Assembly: GCF_033118175.1 (NCBI RefSeq)
Contig: NC_083692.1
Location: forward strand, 11,777,501-11,841,500
Length of the DNA: 64,000 nt
Direction of reading: 5' to 3'
Source: Dama dama
Lineage: Eukaryota; Chordata; Mammalia; Artiodactyla; Cervidae
Position numbers and translations under genes: made by a program. The notes under the pieces are model-generated. The model had not been told where the DNA came from. It did not search any database and worked only from the letters and a program-made list of their open reading frames with translations. Numbering within the stretch: position 1 is the first letter of the stretch; each line of letters starts with the position of its first letter. Below are positions 23,032 through 35,109 of the stretch, in pieces.

Positions 23032-24124
23032 CTACTTCTGCTTTATTGACTGTGCCAAAGTCTTTGACTGTGGATCACAACAAACTGTGGAAAGTTATTA
23101 AAGAGATGGGAATACTAGACCACCTTACCTACCTCCTGAGAAATCTGTATGCAGGTTATGAAGCAACAGTTGGAACCAGACATGGAACAATGGACTGGTT
23201 CCAAATTGGGAAAGAGTACGTCAAGGCTGTATATTGTCACTGTGCGTATTTAACTCATATTCAGAGTACATCATGTGAAATGCTGGGCTGGATGAAGCAC
23301 AAGATGGAATCAAATTTCTGGGAGAAACATCAATAACCTCAGATATGCAGATGACACCTCCCTTACTGCATAAAGTGAACAGGAACTAAAGAGCCTCTTG
23401 ATGAAAGTGAAAGAGGAGAGTGAAAAAACTGGCTTAAAACTCAGCATTCAAAAAACTAAGATCATGGTATCTGGTCCCATCACTTCTTGGCAAATAGATG
23501 GGGAAACGATGGAAAGATTGAGAGACTATTTTCTTGGTCTCCCAAATAGCTGCAGATGGTGACTGTAGTCGTGAAATTAAAAGATGCTTGCCCCTTGAAA
23601 GAAAAGCTATGACCAACCTAGACAGCATATTAAAATGTAGAGACATTACTTTGACAACAAAGGTCCAACTAGTCAAAGCAGTGGTTTTTCCAGTAGTCAT
23701 GTATGGATGTGAGAGTTAGACCATAAAGAAGACTGAGTGCAGAAACATTGATACTTTTGACCTGTGGTGTTGGAGAAGACTCTTGAGAGTCCCTTGGACT
23801 GCAAGGAGATCCAACCAGTCCATCCTAAAGGAGATCAGTCCTGGGTGTTCATTGGAAGGACTGATGCTGAAGCTGAAACTCCAATACTCTGGCCACCTGA
23901 TGCGAAGAGCTGACTCATTTGAAAAGACCCTGATGCTGGGAAAGATTAAAGGTGGGAGGAGAAGGGGACGACAGAGGATGAGATGGTTGGATGGTATCAC
24001 CGAGTAGATGGACATGAGTTTGTGCAAGCTCTGGGAGTTGGTGATGGACAGGGAATCCTGGCATGCTGCAGTCCATGGGGTTGCAAAGAGTTGGACACGA
24101 CAGCGACTGAACTGAACTGTACTG
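23032..24124 (+). mobile_element. BovB LINE (1.1 kb, 5'-truncated) in L1, 10-bp TSD
   Basis: Sense BovB. The left part encodes a degraded end of the reverse transcriptase (VDHNKLWKVIKEMGILDHLT, then a broken equivalent of the ADDT motif region near 23340). The right part is the usual 3' region ending gcgactgaactgaactgtactg. The flanking L1 is duplicated exactly as agctgtttat at 23022-23031 and 24125-24134. Stops and frameshifts throughout. Confidence 0.95.
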
Positions 24125-24983
24125 AGCTGTTTATTTTGGAAATCCTTTGTTGGTCTCATTGTTTGGAAATATTTTCTCCCATTTTGTAGGTTGTCCTTTT
24201 GTTCTACTTATGGTTTGCTTTGCTGTGCAGAAGCTTATAAATCTGAAAAGTCTCATTTGTTTATTTTTGCTTTTGTTTCTGTTACCTTGGTAGACTGACC
24301 TAAGAAAACATCGCTGTGATTTATGTTGGAGCAGATTGTACATGTGTTCTCTTCTGGGAGTTCTGTGGTGTTGTGTCTTATATTTAAATCTTTAAGCCAT
24401 TGAGTTTATTTTGTGTATGGTGTGAGGAGTGTTCTAACTTGATTGATTTAAATGCGACTTTCCAACTTTCCCAACGCTGTTTGCTATTGTGTCAAAGGAG
24501 GCTGGGTGTGACTCTGGGTATGGGGGTTTATTTCTGGGCTCTCTGCTCTGTTCCATTGATTCATGTGTCTTTTTTTCTTTTTCTTTTTTAACCAATACCA
24601 TGCTGCTTGATTACTGTAGCTTTTTGTAGTATTATCTGAAGTCTGGGAGGGTTATACTTCCAGCTTTGTTCTTTTTCCTCAGGATCACTTTGGCAATTCT
24701 GGGTTTTTTATGGTTCCATATAAATTTTAGGATTATTTGTTCTAGTTGTGTGAATAATGTCATGGGTAATTTGATGGGATTTGTATTAAACCTGTAGATT
24801 GCTTTCAGTTGTATGGCCATTTTAGCAATATTAATTATTCCAGTCCAAGAGCATGGGATATCTTTCCGTTTCTTTGTCATCTTCAGTTCTTTTATCAATG
24901 TTTCATAGTTCTCAGCATATAAATCTTTCACCTCCTTGTTCAGGTTTATTCCTAAATATTTCTTTGTTTTGGATGTGATTTTA

Positions 24984-25141
24984 TTTTTTAAAATTTTATT
25001 TATTTTTGGCTGTGGTCTTCGTTGCTGTGTGGGATTTCTCTGGATGGGGGGAGTGAGGGCTACTCTCCAGTTACACAGTGTGGGCTTTTCATTGCGGTGG
25101 TTTCTTTTGTTGCAGAGCATTGGCTTTAGGGTGCATGGAGT
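24984..25141 (-). repeat. CHR-type SINE, truncated, inside L1
   Basis: tttatttttggctgtggtcttcgttgctg, gggatttctctggatgg, gggctactctcc, gggcttttcattgcggtggtttc and gcagagcattggctttagggtgcatgg follow the CHR SINE in reverse. The tRNA-like head is missing. Confidence 0.85.
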
Positions 25142-25389
25142 TTTTACCATGAATGGATGTTGAATTTTGGGTAATCCATTTTCACCAGTGTTCAACTGTT
25201 AAAAGAATTTTCTCCATGTTAAATATCCATTGTCTGATTAAAATTAGCGTTTCTCTTTTAAAATGTAAGAGATATCTTAGGAAATGAGATCAGCTGTTTT
25301 GCTCTAGGTAAGATAAGAACTTTTATTATTAACTTAGATTTATAAATGATACTAATGCTAAATCTCAGGAAATGGATATAAGTGATATA

Positions 25390-25639
25390 TAGTTTACCTT
25401 CGAACAACACGAGGTTGGAACTCTGACCTTCCATGCAGTTGAAAGTTTGTGTATAACTTGTCATATTGGCCCTTGGTGTCTGAGTTTGCTCCCTATATGA
25501 AGTTCTCCATATTTACAGTTCTGTGTTCATGGATTCACCCAACCTTGGATCGTGCGATGCTGTGCTATTTACTATTGAAAAAAATCTGCATATAAGTAGA
25601 TGAGTGTAGTTCACACCTGTGTTGTTCAAAGGTCAACTG
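25390..25639. mobile_element. Tigger-like (Tc1/mariner) non-autonomous inverted-repeat element
   Basis: 250 bp with long terminal inverted repeats: the left end agtttaccttcgaacaacac pairs with the right end gtgttgttcaaaggtcaact. TA dinucleotides flank both ends (25388-25389 and 25640-25641), as for Tc1/mariner insertion. Internal pieces ggattcacccaaccttggatc and aaaatctgcatataagtaga match the old Tigger-class MER elements. It has no coding capacity. Confidence 0.8.
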
Positions 25640-26049
25640 TATATGAACTTATATATTTATTTTATTGAGATTTAGTTTTGTGAACATAATTTGTCAGTGA
25701 GTGAGGGAAAATATAAATATTCAGTGCAATGTTTTCCTCCTGAGATGACCTCTTCAAACAAGAGAATTGTGGGAATGATTTCTGTTGGTTTTCTAAGGGT
25801 CAAGAGTAATGTTGAGTCAATTTCTGGACTACTTTTTCTTGAAATGTACATGATTTTGCTATTGTTTTCTTGAATCTTTATTCCAATGCTAAGTGTAATT
25901 CTTTGCTTATTATATGTGAAGGTCTTGCTCTATGAAGAGTTGAGCAGTGTTAGAGGATCGGCAATGGGTGTGTGGTGTTTCATAGGGAAACAGCACCTGC
26001 CTCTTTGGGAATTTCTGCATAAGTTTAGTTTACAGGCTCTTTCTTTTTT

Positions 26050-26190
26050 TTTGGTAGAAACTCATTTAATTGTTTCAGTAGTCCTACTAGGTAGATGCTG
26101 CTGGGGCACGGAATGGTCACTAACTTGCCCACAGTCTCACAGTAAGTCAGTGACAGAGCCAAGGATAGGATATTATCACCAAATCCAGCA
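26050..26190 (-). repeat. MIR or L2-like old repeat
   Basis: Contains ctactaggtagatgctgctgg, aacttgcccacagtctcacagtaagtcagtgacagagcc, the conserved MIR/L2 3' segment in reverse relative to the usual MIR sense. Short and diverged. Confidence 0.55.
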
Positions 26191-26768
26191 CCAGGGTTTG
26201 TTCCTGTTGTTCATGTGTGGTCACCTACATTTTCATGATGCTGTGAATTTTTTTTTTCTGAAAACTGGGATTTTGGATTCAAAGTTTGAAGGGTTATATA
26301 ATTTACATTGATAAACTAGATTTTGGAGGTTATCTTAACTGATTAAAGATCCAAAGCCCATCATCACACAAGTCATTAAGGTTACATCTGGTACAGTGTC
26401 CAGAATGAGAGTTAGATGGAACAAATGTGGAAACAGAATGGGAGGGGGTCTGGTGCTGAGCTTGGATTGGCATTGAAGGCTTGTCAAAGCTGGCAGTTCT
26501 GGCTGCCACTTAAGGCAATGTGGTGGATTCTGCAAGTTTCCTTCCCCCTTCTTCCTAAGTGATAACGGTTGATTTTTTTTTTTTTTTCTAACTAGCCTTT
26601 CCTGTAGCCATTGCAGCCAACAAGCCATATTAAGTTGGATGATATGATTTAGGATCTTTGGGCTCAGTGAACTTTATGATCTTAAGGAGGTGTCATCCTG
26701 TGTTATTTCTCATGCTGTAAATTTTTTGGGAAGTCTGAGAACATTTGGTCCAAAAAGAACCTATGTTA

Positions 26769-26974
26769 TGAAAGTGTTAGTTGCTCAGTCATGTGTCTTT
26801 GCAACCCCATGGACTATAGCCTGCTAGGCTCATTTGTCCATGGAATTCTCTGGGTAAAAATACTGGAGTGGGTTGCCATGCCCTCCTCCAGGGGATCTTC
26901 CCAACCCAGGGATCAAACGCAGGTCTCCTGCATAGCAGACAGATTCTTTACCATCTGAGCCACCAGGGAAGCCC
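26769..26974 (-). repeat. Bov-tA SINE
   Basis: Reverse Bov-tA, full length: gttgctcagtcatgtg, aaccccatggactatagcctgc, aggggatcttcccaacccaggg, agattctttaccatctgagccaccagggaagccc. Confidence 0.94.
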
Positions 26975-27829
26975 TAGAAGACTTATGGCAAAGTTTTATT
27001 TGCAAGTTTACTGGGATGATTTGGAATATATTGTACTCCTGTGTTAAATAGTGCAATTGAATTGCCTAGTATTTAGGATATTTCTAGGATTGTATGTTAC
27101 TATTTATGAGAGAACGGTTCTGTTTTTTATGTTAATGTTATAGAAATGGAATGCCCTTAAGGAATGTTCAACATAGAAAGTTAATACATTCTGCAGTAGA
27201 AATTTGGACCGTAGCTGTTGAGGCTGAAGTAGTTAATACTCCATATAAAGGAAAGATACAGTTCTCTTAATTCAAATCATTAGATTCACTAAGTACATTT
27301 TTAAGGTAAAGATTGGTTAAAATGTAGTAACATCAAATTAGACCTTAGAGACATGTATTAATAGGTCATTTTTCTTCAAATTAAGTACTCTGATTTAAAT
27401 TTCCCTTTGGGAATCATAGACTGTTACCATCTGGCATATGGACTTTGGAAAAATTTGAATGTTACATAACAAAGTCCAGGTTTTTCTTCTTTTTAATGGG
27501 TTTCAGTTGTCAAATGTACATAGTGACAGCCCAGAAGGATAATGTTAGATTTTTGGAGCCAGGCACGAGCCACCTGTAATATTCCAGAGCCGAAAATACT
27601 CATACCTTTCTCTCTGGCTGAGTTCTGATAATGCCCTAAAGGTGAGAAGAACTTTCCCAACTTTTAACCTTAGTGTTAAGTAGTAAGAGTCTCTGGATAA
27701 AAAATTGTAATGGAACAAATGAATTCTGTTAGAACCCTCTTTTTGTAAATATATTTCAGATCTTAGGAGTTAGCTTCTTAGACCCTTACATTTAAAATTT
27801 TATTGCCAAGTTTCCCATGAAACTACTAG

Positions 27830-28030
27830 ACAGAATTTTTTTTACAAAATTTTGCTTTGAAACTAGTGGAAAACTAGACTTTGGAGACTTGTTACTGAAT
27901 CCTGAACTTGTTCCACTAGAAACCATTTCAGTGATTTTGCGCAAGTTATTAAACCTTTCTGAACTTGAGTTTAATCATCTGAAAAATGAACATAATTATA
28001 TATTGCCTTATAGAACTAACATTTATTGAA
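27830..28030 (+). repeat. MIR-like old repeat
   Basis: gactttggagacttgtta, gattttgcgcaagttattaaacctttctgaacttgagttt, atcatctgaaaaatgaacataat follow MIR order. The 70-codon frame at 27817-28029 is a translation of this. Confidence 0.6.
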
Positions 28031-28153
28031 GTAGTCATGCTGTTTTAGACTCTTGTTAAACCTTTATGTTCTTGTTACTTCTTTAATTCATCAAGTAATC
28101 CCTATCTTCAAGTGTTGGCTATGTTCTTAATATAGTACTTGGCATATTAGGCA

Positions 28154-28352
28154 GGGCTTCCCTGGTGGCTCAGTGGTAAAGAACCAGCCTGCCAAGGCAG
28201 GAGATGTGAGTTCAGTCCCTGGGTCGGGAAGATCCTGTGGAGAAGGAAATGGCAACCCTCTCCAGTATCCTTGCCTGTGAAATCCCATGGACAGAGGAGC
28301 CTGGCGGGTTGCAGTCCATGGGGTCACAAGAGTCAGACACAACTGAGGGACT
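28154..28352 (+). repeat. Bov-tA SINE
   Basis: Sense copy: gggcttccctggtggctcagtgg, gaagatcctgtggagaagg, ccatggacagaggagcctggc, ggggtcacaagagtcagacac. Full length. Confidence 0.94.
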
Positions 28353-29615
28353 AAATCACCACAGCACATTATAGACACTCAGTACTGGTGCTGTGCTTTC
28401 CTTGAATTCATTGGGTCTGACTTAAGTTTCTTTTGTGTATTATTGTGACTATAAACAATATAACATTCACAGTGATAAGTGTACCTGATTATTTTGACTT
28501 CAAAGTATATGCTAAATAGGCAGCATACGTAATATTGCTTTTGCCCCCATGATTGTATTGCTTGTCCACCCAAAATACAATAAGGTACTATTAAAAGTAC
28601 GTTCCATTTTTCATGCATGCTTATTTAATAACATTAGAAATATTTATGGAAGTATTTTTAAAAAAGTAAAAAAAAAAACTGTCGTTAGAATATATGTGCT
28701 ATACGGGCTTTGAATATGTGAGATTTCATTTAAAAATAAAATAGTTAAATAAAGGGAATTTCTAAATTTCAAAAGTATATGCATATGCAGAGAGGTTAGG
28801 GATAGCAGTCAGAGATAATGAACTTTTTGGTAAATGAGAAAGATAGCAGCAACCATTTAAAAAATACATTTCAGCAACAGATGGTGGGACTAGAAAAATA
28901 TGGAATCCATAAATTTGCACTCTAATTTTATAAAATACCCCACCTCTCCACCTCTTCTTTCTGTCCTCCTCCTTTTCTTTGTCCTAGTGTTAATAGTAGA
29001 AGATAAATAGACTGTAAGGGATCAAAGACCTGATAAAATTAACTCTACAACCAATCTATTTTGCAGTCTATTGCCAGATCCCCCTTGACATTCTGTGGAG
29101 AAACAGGCAGTGAGGAAGGTCAAGTGGAGAGCGCTTCATTGCTGTGCCCACGGCTGTCATTATTATGTTGGCCAACATTTTTGACATCACCTCCTCTCTG
29201 CCTCTACTTCTGCCCTGGATTTTGCCAAGTTGACCTTACACTTGTAAATCAAGTACTTCAATTTTTTTTTTTTAATGTCAGCATTATAGATATGCAGCAT
29301 GAACTGCCTCTGTAGTTACCAGTGTTATATTCATTGCGAATGTTTGCTAAGTACTGACTTTACTGTCAGGTGAAACCAGGGTAAATGGTTAGATGAAATA
29401 TTCACATGTTTCCAGTTTCTACTCAGCCATGCAGCCAAGTGGATGCAGTAACCTGTACATGACCAGATTTGCATGCATTTCTGTATAATCTGTGTTAGGG
29501 GATGTGTGTTTTCCTAGTATGAAAATAAAGGGTAATTTGGAGTAAGACAGCATTTGAAGAAACTAAATAGGATCTTTAATGGTTTCCAAAATTTAAGCCT
29601 ACTTTGAATTGCAAC

Positions 29616-29810
29616 GGGCTTCCCTTGTGGCTCAGCTGGCAAAGAATCTGCCTGCAGTGCGGGAGACCTGGGTTCAATCCCTGGCTTGGGAAGATCCCCT
29701 GGAGAAGGGAAAGCCTACCCACTCCAGTATCCTGGCCTGGAGAATTCCATGGACCATATAGTCCATGGGGTCGCTAAGAGTCGGACATGACTGAGCAACT
29801 TTCACTTCAC
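29616..29810 (+). mobile_element. Bov-tA SINE with TSD
   Basis: Sense Bov-tA with near-perfect flanking duplication: ttgaattgcaac (29604-29615) and ttgagttgcaac (29811-29822). Close to consensus, so relatively young. Confidence 0.94.
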
Positions 29811-30859
29811 TTGAGTTGCAACATTTAGAATTTTTATCAAGGTCATTGTTGACTTTTTTTTTAACTTACATTTTTCGTTTGTATGTAAGCTAATTATCTG
29901 AATATTTGTTACCTGTTGTGTTTATATGTGACTAATCACTGTTCCTATTTTATTTTTGTTTTATTCTTACTTTATTATGGAAATTCCTCTTTGTGAAAGT
30001 AATGGTAGACAAATTTTTCCCCTTCTTGTTCAATGAGCTTATTTTTGTTGAGAATTGAGTATCTGAGATACACTGCTTATTAGTATCAATAACTATAAAT
30101 TGACCAAGGAAGTTTATCCATGTGGTTCTTTGCCTTTTCTCATCTTGTCTTACTGAGGGCAAATTTTACTTAATATGATCTATTTCATAGGCATTTTTGA
30201 TACTGTGTGTGGAGTTGGTGCCTAGTTTCTTAGCTGTTTACTGTTGCTTGGAAACCTTACCTTCCCAAAGACTGGTCAAGAGGTTTGCTATTAATGAATT
30301 TTGGAGAGTCAGTATATATATAAATTTTTTTCACTGAAAGAAACAGACCAGAGTCCCAGTCCCAGGTGAGGTGAAGTTTAGGGTAATCCTTCCCCTGAAT
30401 ACAGCTGTAACACCTTTACTGAATGCATGGAGTAGCTTTTTGAGGACTCTGAAAAGTAAAGACAGTCCTTGTTGCATGGTTTTGATGTGCATGAATTTCA
30501 TTATCCCTATGTGATCAAAATAACACCTGTCCTTAAACAATACAATTCAAATTTCAATTAACACAACATTGTATTAATGATGAGTAACCGCAAAAAAGGA
30601 GAAACTTTGCTGCTAGCTGTTCAGGCCACACATTACTGTGTAAATAACAGATAGCTGCTTTTGAAGTCTGTTGCTGATTGGTTTCAGACAATGAAAAGTA
30701 TAATTGTGATACTTCCCTTCTATTCCAGTGACAAACCTTGCTATTTATAAAAATAATAATAATAAAGGAATTGGTCAAAAAGGTGAAAGTGTTGCAAAGA
30801 AATGAAAATTAATAATGCTAAAATGAAATTTGAATTATATAATGGAGGAGTTACATGTG

Positions 30860-31155
30860 GGGTTATAAAGATATAGGAAGGGTGGTGGGGAGGAATAGTT
30901 AGGGAGTTTGGGATTGACATGTACACACTGCTATTAATATATTTAAAATAGTTAACCAACAAGGACCTACTGTATAGCACAGGAAATTCTGCTCAATGTT
31001 ATTAACAACCTAAGTGGGAAAAGAATTTGAAAAACAATGGATACATGTATGTGTATAACTGAATCTCTTTGCTGATAACTGAATCACTTCGCTATACACC
31101 TGAAACTAGCACAACATTGTTAATCAACTATACTCCAATATAAAATAAAAAGTTA
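30860..31155 (+). repeat. Ruminant L1 3' UTR, sense
   Basis: gttagggagtttgggattgacatgtacacact, taaccaacaaggacctactgtatagcac and the end acacctgaaactagcacaacattg with caactatactccaatataaaataaaaa. A 5'-truncated L1 ending in an A-rich tail near 31150. Confidence 0.88.
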
Positions 31156-31315
31156 GAAAGAAATAGCCGAGAGTGAGAATAGTGACAGCTTTGCTGTTTA
31201 AGAGTGTGTAGATATACAGCTGGAGGGGTTCAGTGAGTCATCTTGAGGGAATGATATTTTCCTGAAGAGTTTCTCCGGATTAAAACATCCCATTTCTTCA
31301 CTCATGTTTGCTCTT

Positions 31316-31480
31316 ATGTTCAGCATCTGTAATCATCACAATGAAAACTGCCATTTACTGGGCAGACCAGTCTTCCCTAGGCATTGCTCTAATTATTCTA
31401 CATACATTATCTTATTTTATCCTCAAAATAAAATGTTAGTCTGTGAAATAGGTCAACAGGAGCAGATGCAGAAGTGGTAT
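31316..31480. repeat. MIR/L2-type old repeat
   Basis: Pattern of catttactgggcagacc, ctaggcattgctctaattattctacatacattatcttattttatcctcaaaa, gttagtctgtgaaatagg, as in the 3' end of L2/MIR-related repeats. Confidence 0.5.
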
Positions 31481-31625
31481 AATTGAGGCAAGAATGGGCT
31501 TTCTGCTGATTCTTCTGAATCATGATGTTTTTAATGATCACACCCCTTATATGGAGTGCTGACTGCTGCCTCAGTGATTTCTCTTCATTTATTTGATTTG
31601 CAGTATACTCAGTCTTTCTCACTTA

Positions 31626-31626
31626 C

Positions 31627-31660
<34 letters not shown>

Positions 31661-31661
31661 T
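31626..31661. repeat. (AT)n microsatellite
   Basis: Two AT runs, catatatatatatatatata and a similar run, separated by one c. Low complexity and probably variable. Confidence 0.95.
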
Positions 31662-31839
31662 TCAATTCAGTGAGCTTGACTTATATTTTGTCTCAAATTA
31701 GACCTTCAAATAGAGACATCAGAGACCTTTCAGAGATCTTGATGAGAGTTTTTAAAATTTGCTCTTTTATTGTTAATCTGATAGCTTATAATTTATTTAC
31801 TCCTTCCCAAAATGATGAGTTATTTCCCTAGCATTCTCT

Positions 31840-32113
31840 GCTACTGCTGCTAAGTCACTTCAGTCGTGTCCAACTCTGTGCGACCCCATAGATGGCAGCC
31901 CACCAGGCGACCCCGTCCCTGGGATTCTCCAGGCAAGAACACTGGAGTGGGTTGCCATTTCCTTCTCCAAAGCATGAAAGTGAAAAGTGAAAGTGAAGTC
32001 GCTCAGTTGTGTCCGACTCTTAGTGACCTCATGGACTGCAGCCTACCAGGCTCCTCTGTCCATGGGATTTTCCAGGCAAGAAAATCTGGAGTGGGGTGCC
32101 ATTGCCTTTTCCG
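31840..32113 (-). mobile_element. BOV-A2 dimeric SINE with perfect 12-bp TSD
   Basis: Two tandem Bov-A monomers in reverse, joined by the hallmark linker gcatgaaagtgaaaagtgaaagtgaag (31972-31998). It starts with the ctgctgctaagtcacttcagtcgtg head. Flanked exactly by ctagcattctct at 31828-31839 and 32114-32125. Close to consensus; a recent insertion within ruminants. Confidence 0.95.
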
Positions 32114-32380
32114 CTAGCATTCTCTACTGGTGACCAATGATGTTTTTTTTTTCTTTTTGAGTATCATTAACTTACGAACTTAGGCATATTGGAACAGCTT
32201 TATTCCATTGTAGTTAATATTTTTATTGATGCCCAAATTATTTCATCTATCACTAGAGAGAGAGTTTTCAATTTGAATTCTTTGTTTAAAAGCATGTCCT
32301 AACAATTTGAATGAACTACCTTGTAAACAAGTATTGCCATTCAATTTCAGTGGCTGAGTTTTATTTTTATTTCTACTGGG

Positions 32381-34280
32381 TCAGTTCAGTTCAGTCACTC
32401 AGTTGTGTCTGACTCTTTCTGACCCCATGGACTGCAGCATGCCAGGCTTCCCTGTCCATCAACAACTCCCAGAGCTTACTCAGACTCGTGTCCATAGAGT
32501 CGGTGATGCCATCCAACCATCTCATCCTCTGTCGTCCCCTTCTCCTGCCTTCAATCTTTCCCAGCATCAGGGTCTTTTCCAGTGAGTCAGTTCTTCACAT
32601 CAGGTGGCCAAAGTATTGCCGTTTCAGCTTCAGCATCAGTCCTTCCAATGAATATTTTGGACTGATGTCCTTTAGGATGGACTGGTTGGATCTCCTTTCA
32701 GTCCAAGGGACTCTCAAGAGTCTTCTTCAACATCACAGTTCAAAAGCATTAATTCTTCAGTGATCATCTTTCTTTATAGTCCAACTCTCACATCTATACC
32801 TGACTATTGGAAAAACCATAGCTTTGACTAGACAGACCTTTGATATGCTGTCTAGGTTGGTCATAGCTTTTCTTTCAAGAAGCAAGTGTCTTTTAATTTC
32901 TTGACTGTAGTCACCATCTGCAGTGATTTTGGAGCCCCCCAAAATAAACAATTCCATTGTTTCCCCATTTGCCATGAAATGATGGGGCCGGATGCCATGA
33001 TCTTAGTTTTCTGAGTGTTGAGTTTTAAGTCAACTTTTTTACTCTCCTCTTTCACTTTCATCAAGAGGCTCTTTAGTTTTTCTTCGCTTTCTGCCATGAG
33101 GGTGGTGTCATCTGCGTGTCTGAGTTGATTGATATTTCTCCCTGCAATCTTGATTCCAGTTTGTGGTTCATCCAGCTCAGCATTTCTTATGATGTACTCT
33201 GCATATAAGTTAAATAAGCAGGGTGACAATATACAGCCTTGACATACTCCTTTTCCTATTTGGAACCAGTCTGTTGTTCCATGTACAGTTCTAACTGTTG
33301 CTTCTTGACCTACATACATATTTCTCAGGAGGCAGGTCAGGTGGTCTGGTATTCTTTCAGAATTTTCCAGTTTGTTGTGATCCACACAGTCAAAGGCTTT
33401 GGCATAGTCAATAAAGCAGAAATAGATGTTTTTCTGGAACTCTCTTGCTTTTTCTATGATCCAGAGGATGTTGGCAATTTGATCTCTGGTTCCTTTGCCT
33501 TTTTTAAATCCAGCTTAAACATTTGGTAGTTCATGGTTCTTGTACTGTTGAAGCTTGGAGGATTTTGAGCATTACTTTGCTAGCGTGTGAGATGAGTGCA
33601 GTTGTGTGGCGGTTTGAACATTCTTTGGCATTGCTGTTCTTTGGGATTGGAATTAAAACTGACCTTTTCCAGTCCTGTGGCCACTGCTGAGTTTTCCAAA
33701 TTTGCTGGCATATTGAGTGCAGCACTTTCACAGCATCATCTTTTAGGATTTGAAATAGCTCAACTGGAATCCCATCACCTCTACTAGTTTTGTTTGTAGT
33801 GATGCCTCCTAAGGCCCACTTGACTTTGCATTCCAGGATGTCCGGCTCTAGGTGAGTGATCACACCATCGTGGTTATGTGAGTTATGAAGATCTTTTTTG
33901 TATAGTTCTTCTGTGTATTCTTGCCGCCTCTTCTTAATGTCTCCTGCTTCTGTTAGGTCCATACTGTTTCTGTCTCTCTGTATGAAATGTTCCCTTGTTA
34001 TCTAATATTCTCGAAGAGATCGCTAGTCTTTCTCACTCTATTGTTTTCCTTTATTTCTTTCATTGATCACTGAGGAAGACTTGCTTATCTCTCCTTGCTA
34101 TTCTTTGGAACTCTGCATTCAAATGGGTATATCTTTCCTTTTCTCTTTTGCCTTTAGCTTCTCTTCTTTTCTCAGCTATTTGTAAGGCCTCCTCAGACAA
34201 CCATTTTGCCTTTTTGCATTTCTTATTCTTGGGGATGGCCTTGATCACTGATTCCTGTATAGTGTCATGAACCTCCATCC
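32381..34280 (-). mobile_element. BovB LINE, 1.9 kb, antisense
   Basis: Long BovB copy antisense to CEP128, starting with the ttcagttcagtcactcag 3' end. Minus-strand frames at 32861-33385, 33531-33962 and 34060-34341 encode pieces of its reverse transcriptase, including GVCQGCILSPCLFNLYAEYI and a decayed catalytic motif reading RHADDTTLMAE instead of YADDTTLMAE. Upstream of it, QDWKRSVLIPIPKNSNAKEC and SHASKVMLKIL are typical RTE motifs. Frames are broken by stops and frameshifts, so the copy is inactive. The left end of the full element is missing. Confidence 0.93.
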
Positions 34281-34734
34281 ATATCTTTTTATCTTTTTGC
34301 TTTTTTATTTTAGGAGTTAGCAAATTGGTTTGGTACATCATGACTAGATTTTGTGTGGTGTCTGTTGTTTTATTGCTACTTTAAGTGTAGTTTTTAATTT
34401 TATTACATTTAGTTTGTGTCTTAGGTGGTGGACTTGTTTTTGCTGTGATGTTTGCAGGAGTGATTAAAATAAATCTTTAACCTCTTTACCTTTTACAGTT
34501 CATTTTTTGATCTTTATATATTAGCTAGTTCATCTGTTCAATGGCATATGGCATATCTTTTGAGAGTTTTAAAATGAGGTTGCCAAATAGTTTGTCTTAA
34601 CTTTTTATCTTATTTCTGAAATGATCAACTTTACAACATCTGTTATTCCTCCTAGATTTTGGGAGTAATGTATCATTTCTCTTGTTCTGCATATTTTCCC
34701 ATATGTTCCATGGTGAGTTTTTGTTGTTAGCAGG

Positions 34735-34762
34735 GATTGTGTGTGTGTTTGTGTGTGTGTGT
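34735..34762. repeat. Imperfect (GT)n repeat
   Basis: tgtgtgtgtgtttgtgtgtgtgtgtt, interrupted by one ttt. Confidence 0.9.
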
Positions 34763-34828
34763 TAATTCATCTTCTTAATCAGCTTTTAGTTACAGCTCAG
34801 GATTTGTTAGCAAATAAACCCACATAAT

Positions 34829-35046
34829 GGGTTTCCCAGGTGGCTCAGTGGATAAAGAATATGCCTGTGATGCAGTAGACACAAGAGACACAGATTGGAT
34901 TCCTGGGTCGGGAAGATGCCCTGGAGAATGGCGTGGCAGTCCACTCCAGTATCTTGCCTGGAGAATCTCGTGGTCAGAGGAGCCTGGCGGTCTGTGATCC
35001 ATAGGGTTGCAAAGAGTTGGACACAACTGAAGGGACTGAGCACAGT
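34829..35046 (+). repeat. Bov-tA SINE
   Basis: Sense copy: gggtttcccaggtggctcagtgg, gggtcgggaagatgccctgg, agaggagcctggcggtctgtg, gttgcaaagagttggacac. Full length, diverged. Confidence 0.93.
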
Positions 35047-35109
35047 AGAGCGTAAAAAGGATGCTGGCAAATTCTGCTTCTGGCGTATTTGATGAGATTG
35101 CTTTAGATC

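Larger units (their letters stand above)
22040..25170 (-). repeat. Large ruminant L1, antisense, split by BovB and a CHR SINE
   Basis: From left to right the reverse of an L1: 3' UTR (ttgaggtatagtcaatttataatattg, gctgcaaatggcattacttc), then ORF2. Two minus-strand frames encode ORF2 C-terminal pieces: 24131-24343 (GQPTKWEKIFPNNETNKG) and 24632-25195 (KYLGINLNKEVKDLYAENYE and LEQIILKFIWNHKKPRIAK). The element is interrupted by BovB at 23032-24124 and a CHR SINE near 24984-25141. Beyond the SINE only about 30 bp of L1 remain, displaced by a deletion. Non-functional. Confidence 0.92.

Noticed and set aside
24632..25195. 187-codon minus-strand frame
   Set aside because: A piece of L1 ORF2 that runs into a CHR SINE; not a host gene.
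26335..26628. 97-codon minus-strand frame ending near a T-run, possible retrocopy
   Set aside because: The T-run at 26573-26588 could be a reversed poly(A), but no AATAAA is placed suitably and no known protein is recognised. Not supported.
32861..34341. Reverse-transcriptase frames, possible domesticated gene
   Set aside because: They belong to one BovB copy and are broken into several frames with a mutated catalytic motif. No sign of purifying selection can be seen from a single sequence.
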